Assembly (NCBI RefSeq): GCF_902706095.1
Contig: NZ_CACSJP010000001.1
Coordinates: 434,001-498,000, forward strand
DNA from: Rhizobium sp. 18065
GTDB lineage: Bacteria; Pseudomonadota; Alphaproteobacteria; Rhizobiales; Rhizobiaceae
Length of the DNA: 64,000 nucleotides
Direction: 5' to 3'
Program-made: the position numbers and the translations under genes
Shown: positions 51,700-59,700 of the stretch, piece after piece
Numbering within the stretch: the stretch's first letter is position 1
Layout of the letters: the number at the start of each line of letters is the position of its first letter
The notes under the pieces: model-generated
What the model was told of the DNA's origin: nothing
The model's input: only the letters and a program-made list of their open reading frames with translations
Database searches by the model: none

Positions 51700-53514
51700 A
51701 TGGCAAGGGTCACATATCTCGAACGGCGTGGTGCAACCTACTACGCCAGGCTGGATGTTCCGCTCGATCTGGTCGCCCACTACGGCACCACAACTCGCAA
51801 GAAGTCGCTGCGCACTAAGGACGAGAACGAGGCCAAGAAGCGCCTTTGGCCCGTGGTCGAAGGTTGGCAGGCCGAGTTCGATGAGGTGCGGTCACGCCGT
51901 GAACTGACGCCAGACGACAAGGCGGCTGCCATCTGGCAGCACTATGAGGCGACGCTGGAAAGCTACGATCGCAAACAACGTGCAATGCCGATGCCGGAAG
52001 ACCAGGACGCAGAGCTACAGAGCCTGTATCGCCGGATCGATCTCGGCGAGATCACGTCCGACAACTTCTTTGGCATGATCAACGCCTACACCGACTTCGA
52101 GCTGATGCTGAGAGCGCGGACCGATGACGCTAATCTGCGCAGTCGCCGTCTTGCGGCACTGAAGAGGGCACTTGCTTCTGGTGACCACAAGTTGATTGCG
52201 TCGGCGGCGAAGGACTTCGTTACCAAACACAAACTCCTGGTCGATGAAGGCTCGGATGAGTATCGCGAGCTTTGCGTCCTGATGACACGTGCTGAGATCG
52301 AGGGGCTCCAGCGCACCCTGGAACGTGACGAGGGTGACTTTACCGGAGCCCCAAAGGATCCGATCGTCAAGCCGGCGTCCGGCAACGCGCGCGAAGCCGC
52401 AGCTTCGGGCGAGACGATCATGGAACTCTTTGAGATCTATGCCCGCGAGAACCCCAACCAGATCAAGTCGGATACGCTCGCGCAAGCTCGTCGGGACGTC
52501 GGTCTGTTTGTGGACCATGTTGGCAGCACGTTCCCAGTCCATCGGATCGACAAGAAGGCTGTCCGGGAGTGGAAGGCGCTCTTGCTTCAATACCCCGTCA
52601 AAGCGACCGAGACGCGGGCTTTTGCAGGCATGAAGATCGCCCAGATCGTCAAGCACAATGAGATTGTAAAGAAGCCTACAATCAGCGCCCCTACGGTCAA
52701 TCGTCATCTATCCGGATTCAGCGCCTTCTGCACCTGGCTGACGAACCACGGCTATCTGACGGCGAACCCGGCGGCCGACATGTTCCTCAAGAAGTCGAAG
52801 GAGAAGACGACCAAGCCCTTCACCGTGGATGAGATGAATGTCTTGTTCAAATCGCCGTTCTTCACCGGATGCCAGAATGATGATGCTCCTCGTTTCTGGA
52901 GCAAGCCCGGCAATGTCCTGATCCGAGACCATCGTTTCTGGGTGCCGCTGATCATGCTGTTTTCCGGCGCCCGTCCCGCGGAGATCGCGCAGCTTGGAAT
53001 AGACGATGTCCGCGAAGACCGCGGTCATTGGATCATGCACATCACGACTGAAGGAGATGGGGACAAGTCCGTAAAGACTGCTGGTTCAATGCGCGTCGTG
53101 CCTGTTCACCCCGAATTGGTGAAGCTTGGGTTGCTCAAGTATCATGCTGCACTGAAGAAGCAGGGAGAGAAGCGACTGTTTCCGCTAGCTGAGCGCAACG
53201 AGCGCGGCCAGATGATTGCTACGTTCAGTCGAGACTTCCCGCGCTACCTCACAAAGATCGGGTTAAAGGAAGGTCGCGGCCTGTCCCTCTACAGTTTTCG
53301 GCATGGGGCGGCTGACGCTCTCCGTCGTGCAGGTTTCCTTGACGAGCAATTCGGCTTCATCCTCGGACACACGTCTGGCACTATGACACAGCGTTACGGC
53401 ACGTTGCCTCAGGGGATGCTTGAACAGCGAGTGGAGCTGATCAATTCCATCGCTTATCATGGATTGCTGATCGATCACCTGAAGGTCGCCGACGGTGTAG
53501 AGGAGGCGGCTTAG
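51700..53514 (+). CDS. Tyrosine-type site-specific integrase
   Basis: 604 residues. The N-terminal arm-like domain MARVTYLERRGATYYARLDV resembles DUF6538. The catalytic domain (about 340-580) has Arg in MLFSGARPAEIAQLGIDDVR, the second box SLYSFRHGAADALR (Arg and His present; the usual first His of HxxRH is Tyr), GHTSGTMTQRYGT with His and the nucleophilic Tyr. This long integrase type is common on rhizobial genomic islands. It marks the left side of a region with lower GC and different gene content. Start ATG at 51700. Confidence 0.9.
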   Translation: MARVTYLERRGATYYARLDVPLDLVAHYGTTTRKKSLRTKDENEAKKRLWPVVEGWQAEFDEVRSRRELTPDDKAAAIWQHYEATLESYDRKQRAMPMPEDQDAELQSLYRRIDLGEITSDNFFGMINAYTDFELMLRARTDDANLRSRRLAALKRALASGDHKLIASAAKDFVTKHKLLVDEGSDEYRELCVLMTRAEIEGLQRTLERDEGDFTGAPKDPIVKPASGNAREAAASGETIMELFEIYARENPNQIKSDTLAQARRDVGLFVDHVGSTFPVHRIDKKAVREWKALLLQYPVKATETRAFAGMKIAQIVKHNEIVKKPTISAPTVNRHLSGFSAFCTWLTNHGYLTANPAADMFLKKSKEKTTKPFTVDEMNVLFKSPFFTGCQNDDAPRFWSKPGNVLIRDHRFWVPLIMLFSGARPAEIAQLGIDDVREDRGHWIMHITTEGDGDKSVKTAGSMRVVPVHPELVKLGLLKYHAALKKQGEKRLFPLAERNERGQMIATFSRDFPRYLTKIGLKEGRGLSLYSFRHGAADALRRAGFLDEQFGFILGHTSGTMTQRYGTLPQGMLEQRVELINSIAYHGLLIDHLKVADGVEEAA

Positions 53515-53903
53515 TCACGCTCATCCTGTTGTCCGGATCCGGCAGCTTGGTCCAGTTCATAGCCGCGGCGCCAGCTTGGCGCGGCATCAATCGCTGCCTG
53601 ATACCGCCAACGCTGCTTGGTGCGCGGCTTCACCCAGGTGACCGACATGCGCTTTCCCTCGTCTAGCGCTTTCTTGATGGCCTGCTGCATTTCGGATGTC
53701 GGCTTGGCAGGGACAATTCTGAGCCCGCTCTTCTCAATCTGCTCGAGCATGAACCGTGTGATGAGGGATGCTTCGTCGTCGCCCACGCAGATCCCTCGAT
53801 CAGAGAGTCCTGTCTTCAACGCCTTCTTGAGAATGCGCCAGGTGTCGCGGTCGAGCTGGTGCGGAAAGGTTTGATCGCTGCAGGCTGGAAGTTGATCACT
53901 CAT
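53511..53903 (-). CDS. Hypothetical protein (island)
   Basis: 130 residues from the ATG at 53903. Predicted helices TWRILKKALKTGLSDRGICV, DEASLITRFMLEQIEKSGLR, SEMQQAIKKALDEGKRMSVT, then a basic C-terminal WVKPRTKQRWRYQAAIDAAP. No family recognised. It overlaps the integrase stop by 4 bp on the opposite strand and precedes, on the same strand, the HTH-like gene 22 bp upstream, so both may be one transcript from the AT-rich promoter. Confidence 0.6.
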   Translation of the reverse strand: MSDQLPACSDQTFPHQLDRDTWRILKKALKTGLSDRGICVGDDEASLITRFMLEQIEKSGLRIVPAKPTSEMQQAIKKALDEGKRMSVTWVKPRTKQRWRYQAAIDAAPSWRRGYELDQAAGSGQQDERD

Positions 53904-53925
53904 GCAGCGTCGTCCTGATCGCGGA

Positions 53926-54294
53926 TCATTTGACGCCCTTTTTCTTTTTCGATTTTCGCTTTGCGGTCGTCTCCCGTGACCGGCCCGCGAGCCTATCAGA
54001 TGGGTCAGTTGGACCACTGGACAGCGCCTGGCACATGAAGTCGACAGTTCTATCGGTGAAGAACTGCCTAAGCACGGCACGGGTAAGGTTTGTTGGCTCG
54101 ATTCCAAGGGCCTCTGCCGCGGCTTCAATAAGGTCTGGGGGAAAATAGTGGCGCCCGGTGATTAAGTTCATCACCTTCGCTCCTTGTGGCAGCCCGAGAC
54201 GCGTCGCTAGCTGTTCCGTCGATAAGCCGGACGCGCGCAGGTGGTCCCTCAGTATCTGTCCAACAATTAGAGCGGCGTTGGGGTTCTTCTTCAT
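53926..54294 (-). CDS. Small XRE-like helix-turn-helix protein
   Basis: 122 residues. VGQILRDHLRASGLSTEQLA, TRLGLPQGAKVMNLITGRHY and FPPDLIEAAAEALGIEP fit a Cro/CI-type HTH. The C-terminal tail is strongly basic (TTAKRKSKKKKGVK). Divergent from another small HTH-like gene across an AT-rich promoter with a perfect dyad at 54380-54401; likely a repressor controlling that promoter (inference). Confidence 0.75.
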   Translation of the reverse strand: MKKNPNAALIVGQILRDHLRASGLSTEQLATRLGLPQGAKVMNLITGRHYFPPDLIEAAAEALGIEPTNLTRAVLRQFFTDRTVDFMCQALSSGPTDPSDRLAGRSRETTAKRKSKKKKGVK

Positions 54295-54379
54295 TTGGGG
54301 CGTTTTCCCTAGTTTTCTCCCTCATTAATCCTGTCACTGCTTGAGAATGTCAATAAAGGTTAGTCTTATACTTTATGGC

Positions 54380-54401
54380 AATAAGTAAGTGTTTACTTAT
54401 T
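54380..54401. promoter_or_regulatory. Dyad operator in the divergent HTH promoter
   Basis: AATAAGTAA-GTGT-TTACTTATT: perfect 9-bp arms in an unusually AT-rich 190-bp intergenic region between divergent HTH-like genes. Confidence 0.6.
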
Positions 54402-54483
54402 TCTTTGATTATAGATGATTTCCCTTAAAATAACCTGCCAATTAAGTGCTAAATACACGTTGAGATTAATCAATGAGAGCGTA

Positions 54484-54885
54484 ATGATGATTGACGATAA
54501 TAAGGCCGATATCTCCACCTTGCTCAGGGCGCATATTGATGAGAGTCCCTACAGTCTGAATGAAATCGCGATCCTGTGCGGTTTCCACGGACCTGAAATG
54601 CTGGAAGGTATTCTGCGTGGAGAACTCCGGGTTCCCCTCGACAAGGCAATGCCGCTGGCCAAGGCAATCGGGTGCGACGGACGGACCTTGTTCGCGCTCG
54701 TCCTCAAGAGTTGGTTTGGGGTAGAGTTGGTGAATACGATCGAGGAGGTGTTCACGAATGATGCCGCTTCGGCGGTTGAGCGCGGCTGGATCGCCTTCCT
54801 CCGTGACTTCTATGGTGACCGTATCCCGGAGCTGACCCCTACGCTGCGTCGCCGCCTTCGGTTGCTTGTCAGCTTACCAGGCTGA
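54484..54885 (+). CDS. Small HTH-like protein (island)
   Basis: 133 residues from tandem ATGs at 54484/54487. LLRAHIDESPYSLNEIAILC, GFHGPEMLEGILRGELRVPL and DKAMPLAKAIGCDGRTLFAL have the spacing of a Cro/CI helix-turn-helix, and the C-terminal half is helical and acidic then basic (TLRRRLRLLVSLPG). It looks like a diverged relative of the 53926-54294 protein (AKAIGCDGRTLFALVLKSWF vs AEALGIEPTNLTRAVLRQFF). Function unknown. Confidence 0.68.
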   Translation: MMIDDNKADISTLLRAHIDESPYSLNEIAILCGFHGPEMLEGILRGELRVPLDKAMPLAKAIGCDGRTLFALVLKSWFGVELVNTIEEVFTNDAASAVERGWIAFLRDFYGDRIPELTPTLRRRLRLLVSLPG

Positions 54886-55669
54886 CGGCGGGCTTGTTCT
54901 TAACGGACATGATTGGGTGCGGCCCGCCGGTCGAACCATAACCGGTATGGGAGGATAGACGACCGGAGACTCGCGGCCACGGAATGCATCCCCATGGCTG
55001 ATGCGCGCCTACCCTAGGACTTCGATGTTTCGGGCGTAGGTCAATATCACACTTTGTTCGCGGACGCAGGAGGCTAGCGGGCACCAGGTGGCAGCCAGCA
55101 AAGTGAAGGTGCGCGCCAGCCCATCGTCCGTTGATGTCAGGATCGATGAAAGACGGCTAATTCCGGCGCTGCTGGTCCCGCGGCTAGAGCTCAGATGGAT
55201 AGTCAGTCAAAGGCGTGGACACACATCGTGCTCATTCGAAGCGGACAACTCTGAATATGTTTTAGACGCTGGCAATCATAGGATCCCTGCCCACGACATG
55301 AAGCCGGGTCAGCCGCAAAACCTCATTTGCAAGCCGATGTTCTTTCAAGCGCCAGTAAGCCTGGGCCGACAGTCCTTCCTGCAACCTGATCGTGTTCTCC
55401 AACCTTTACAGCAAGAGGGAAAACACAGATTTCATGCTTTTCTGTCAAGATAGCGGAAAGATAGCGTCAAGGTTTCGGGCATTTCCGCAATGATTGCGGA
55501 TTTCATGTCAGGTTTGATGACAACCTGAGGTAGGTGGTTGTCAAGGTTCAAAGGTCGTGACCTTTACATAATCGGGGTCGGCAAACCTGTTATGTAAAGG
55601 TCGATTCCAAACGCAGAGAATCTAGCAAGGCTGCAGGTGCGGCAGCCCTCCAGGTGGGGATCTCCGTCG
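54886..55669. other. 784-bp non-coding stretch in the island
   Basis: No supportable gene; a 121-codon frame at 55088-55453 (plus) has no ribosome site or family features. The right part holds an AGATAGCG direct repeat (55448-55466) and three successive perfect inverted repeats (55484-55602), described separately. Confidence 0.55.
55484..55602. repeat. Three consecutive perfect inverted repeats
   Basis: TCCGCAA-TGA-TTGCGGA (55484-55500), CAGGTT-TGATGAC-AACCTG (55509-55527), and GACCTTTACATAA / TTATGTAAAGGTC with an 18-bp spacer (55559-55602). AAGGTC-GT-GACCTT (55551-55564) overlaps the last. All are upstream (3') of the DUF3883 gene stop; could be a terminator array, a structured RNA or a protein-binding site. 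Confidence 0.6.
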
Positions 55670-56503
55670 TCAGTTAAAACTGGCTTGAAATGCTGTTGCG
55701 GTCAGCGTCACATGAGCCTCAAGCGGAGGAGCGAGCTCGAACGCCTTCGGTGCTCGCGAGAAATTCCAGAGCCGCAAAAGGCGCCAATGCGTGCGGCGTT
55801 CCTGGGCGACGGCGAGCTCATTGCGGCTGATATGGAAGGGGGTGCGCTCCCACCCGTTTGTCGTCTTGACCTCGATGAGCCTTTCCTTGCCGGACAGGTC
55901 GAAGCTTGCAATGTCGTAGCCCGCGCCATCGCCTTCGTCCTCAGAGACCCAGCGCACATTTTCCGCTAGGTCGGTGCGACCTGCTGCCCTCAAGGTCATG
56001 CGCTCATGAGCAAGGACGAGCTCCTCGCCGGCGCGCCCAAGTGTGCGGTTGCGCTCGTCTCGACCGGCAACATCGAATTTTCGAGCGATGTGCTGCATCT
56101 GCTCAAGCTCTTGCGGGGGCGGTTGGTTGGACATGGTCGGCGCTGGTCCGATCCAGAGGGGTTCAGGCTCGCGCATCGCAGATGTCCAGGGTAGCTTCGG
56201 TTCGCGCTGAAGCCAGGCCGGGTTGGCGGAAAGCCACCGAGCAACCGCGTCATCGAGAGACTTTTGGAAATTGAATGCCGGCTTGTAACCTGGGATCCAT
56301 TCCTCGCCGAACCCCTTGAGCACCGCACTGATGTTCTGATGCTTAAACTCGATCGAGGTGCGGGATCGGCCGATCAGGTGCTGGAGGTGACGGTTATGCT
56401 CGGCCTTGTTGTAGGGGCTGCCTGCAACGTCGAGCATTAGCATCTCAAAATAATCTGCAACGATCAGGTCGTTTTCTGTATCGGTCCAAGGTCCTTCAGC
56501 CAT
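55670..56503 (-). CDS. DUF3883 domain protein, putative PD-(D/E)XK nuclease
   Basis: 277 residues. Residues about 1-110 are a helical domain with EHNRHLQHLIGRSRTSIEFK (seen in restriction-linked proteins); residues about 155-250 are a DUF3883 module: GRAGEELVLAHERMTL, DGAGYDIASFDLSGKERLIE and EVKTTNGWERTPFHISRNEL. The D..E-x-K core (YDIASF..IEVKTT) resembles PD-(D/E)XK endonucleases. Such proteins are often in restriction and anti-phage islands. Divergent from the large helicase gene; 5' ends are 229 bp apart. Confidence 0.8.
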   Translation of the reverse strand: MAEGPWTDTENDLIVADYFEMLMLDVAGSPYNKAEHNRHLQHLIGRSRTSIEFKHQNISAVLKGFGEEWIPGYKPAFNFQKSLDDAVARWLSANPAWLQREPKLPWTSAMREPEPLWIGPAPTMSNQPPPQELEQMQHIARKFDVAGRDERNRTLGRAGEELVLAHERMTLRAAGRTDLAENVRWVSEDEGDGAGYDIASFDLSGKERLIEVKTTNGWERTPFHISRNELAVAQERRTHWRLLRLWNFSRAPKAFELAPPLEAHVTLTATAFQASFN

Positions 56504-56732
56504 GAGGCAACGTTACAAGCAACAGATTCAGCTGTCATTTCATTTTGAAGTCTGTCCCTGTCCCGAGTCCGGCAGAGAAGATCGAGGACTACTCCGCCGT
56601 AAAGCAACAGCTAAGAGATTTCGCATACTTGCACCACCCGCACCATTGTTGTTTGATGCTTACCATCTCTGATTGCCCGAAACGGAGACTTGCGTCAGGG
56701 TGACATGGCAATGCAGAGCGAAATCGGTTGAG

Positions 56733-59700
56733 ATGAAGGTGTGCAACATCGACGATACTGCCCCTTCATTTGTTGACCGATGCCTGTCTATCGACCTCGA
56801 GGTCAACCCAGAGAGCTCCAAGATCTTTGCCTTCGCTGCGGTCCGTTCTCGCGACCTCGAGAAGGTAGTCTTCCGAGACGGAGATCGCGACGCTGCACTT
56901 GATCGACTGGAAAAGATGGCATCAGAGGCAGAGTTTTTGCTCGGTCATAACATCCTGCGGCATGACCTTCCGCATCTGACCGCAGCGAGGCCCAGCTTTG
57001 GCCGGCTCTCGTCAAGCCCTGTCGATACGCTCTGGCTGAATCCGCTGGCGTTTCCACGCAATCCTTACCATCACCTGGTCAAGCACCATCATGACGGAAG
57101 GCTGCAGGCCGGGCATGTCAACGATCCAGAATTAGACGCTCGGCTGGTTCTACAGGTCTTGGTAAATCAGATAGAGGCATTCAAGAACCTTGCTGATCGT
57201 GCACCAGAAGTTATCGAAGCCTACCACTATCTCTCGACCTGCGCGCCAGGTAGCGCTGGGTTCGACGCCCTCTTCGCCCATGTTCGCCTGGCTGCTCGCC
57301 CGACTCCTTTGGATGCCGAGCGGGCGGTCATAAAACTCCTTAAGGGTCAGGCCTGCGCAGCCCGAGCGCGAGATATATTGCAGCGCCTTTCGTCGCCCCA
57401 TCTGGGGTGGCCGATGGCCTATGCGCTCTCCTGGATCTCGGTAGCGGGTGGAGATTCTGTTATGCCACCTTGGGTGCGGGCGCAGTTCCGTGAGGCCGCG
57501 CAGATCGTCCGGCACCTTCGGGACAATGCGTGCGACGACACCGGTTGTCATTGGTGCCGTGAGAGAAACGATCCAAAGAAAGCACTGTCTCGCTGGTTCG
57601 GGTTTGACGGGTTCCGCGCCGAGCCAAAGGATGAGGCCGGTCGCCCCTTGCAAGAGCGCATCGTGGCCGAGGCAATGGCTGGCCGCTCGGTGCTCGGCAT
57701 CCTGCCGACGGGCACTGGCAAATCTGTCTGCTACCAAATCCCAGCACTTTCACGCTTCGATAAGACCGGCGCTTTGTCTGTCGTGATCTCGCCACTGGTG
57801 GCACTTATGGCCGATCAGGTCCAAGGCCTTGCACGACATGGCATCCCTAGCTGCGTGACGATCAACGGCCTCCTGTCACTGCCAGAGCGGCATGCAGCAC
57901 TAGATCAAATCCGGATGGGTGAGGCGGCCATCTTGCTGATTTCGCCTGAGCAGCTGCGAAATGCTTCTGTGCGCTCGATCCTGTCGCAGCGTGAGGTCGG
58001 CTACTGGATCCTCGATGAGGCCCATTGCGTGTCGAAGTGGGGACACGACTTCAGACCGGACTATCGCTACGTATCGCGGTTCATCCGCGAATACACCGGG
58101 GACCGAGAGCCGGCACCCGTCATCTGTCTGACTGCGACGGCCAAGCCCGAAGTAGTGCGCGACATTAGGGACCACTTTCATTCTCGGCTTGGGGTGGAGC
58201 TCCTGCTGCTCGACGGAGGAGCAACGCGAGACAACCTCACCTTCGAAGTCCAGGAAACCCATCGCAGTCGCAAACTGGCAGACATCCTGGATACGATCGA
58301 GCGCGCGCTTCCTCAAGTGGGAGTATCAGGGGCGGTTGTGTATTGCGCCACGCGTGCTGCAACTGAAAAAGTTGCCGGCTTCTTGCAGCAGCAGGGATTG
58401 GCCGCTGACTACTTCCATGCGGGCCTAACACCCGAACGCAAGCAGGATACCCAGGAACGCTTCCGGGTAGGTGACCTCAGGATCATTGCCGCGACTAATG
58501 CATTCGGGATGGGGATAGACAAGCCTGACATCCGGCTGGTGGTCCATGGCGATATACCGGGATCGCTGGAAAACTATTTGCAAGAAGCGGGGCGCGCCGG
58601 ACGAGATCGCAGCCCTGCCGTGTGCGTGTTGTTGTTCAACACGGATGATGTCGAGCGACAGTTTTCGCTTAGTGCACGCTCACGCCTGGCGCGTCACGAG
58701 ATCAGTGGGATCCTCAAGGCGCTGCGTCGCCTGGATGCAAAGGGCAAGCACCGAGGTGGAGTCGTTGCGACGCCTGGCGAGATCGTTCGTGAGGATACAG
58801 CGCAGGATTTTGAGCGCGACAGTGCGACCGACGACACGAGGGTCAAGACCGCGATTGCTTGGCTTGAAGAATCCACCTTGCTGACGCGCGACGAAAACCG
58901 CGTGCAGTTGTTTCCTTCATCTCTTCGAATTCGCACCATGCAGGAGGTCGATGCCATCCTGACAAAGGCGGAGATCACGGGGTCGCGGCGAAAGCAGTTC
59001 ATAGCTCTGGTTCAGCACTTGATGACGGCCTCTTCGGACGCCGGAATATCCACTGATGAACTTTCGGGTGCGAGCGGCCTCACAGGAGGTGCGCTCCGTA
59101 AGGCTTTATCCGATCTCGAAACTCTCGGCATCGCAACCGACGACACCGCAATTACCATGTTCGTGCATGTCGGTGTTGAGGGGGCTTCGCGGCACAGATT
59201 TCAGATGGCTGCTTCTCTAGAGACTGCGCTGATTGCGGCTTTGCGCGAAAATGCGCCAGATGCCGAAGACGGGGAGGCATACCCACTACACCTTGCGACG
59301 ACCTGTCAGATGCTGCGTGACCAGGGTCATGCAAGCGTTCGCCCGGATTTAATCGAAGCCCACCTTCGTAGCTTTGCGCAGGATGGTCGTGACGAGGACG
59401 GAGGCCGTGGCAATGTGCATTTCCAGAAGCTGAATAGGAGCACATCCCTGGTGCGGCTACAGCGATCCTGGGAGGTGCTGAGCAGAACAGCGGAGCTTCG
59501 GCGACGTGGATCGGAATTGCTGCTGCTGCACCTGGATGGGCTTGTGCCTAAGGGAACACGCGGCAAGGACATCAGAGTCGAGACGACGATCGGCAAGCTA
59601 CAAGCCGCCATAATGGGAGACGTCTTTCTGAAAGGATCTGTCCGTGATGAAACAAAGCTCTTGAGCCGGGCGCTGATGTGGCTTCACGAGCAGGGGGTAA

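Noticed and set aside
55088..55453. 121-codon plus-strand frame in the island gap
   Set aside because: No ribosome binding site, no domain, composition not protein-like; treated as non-coding.
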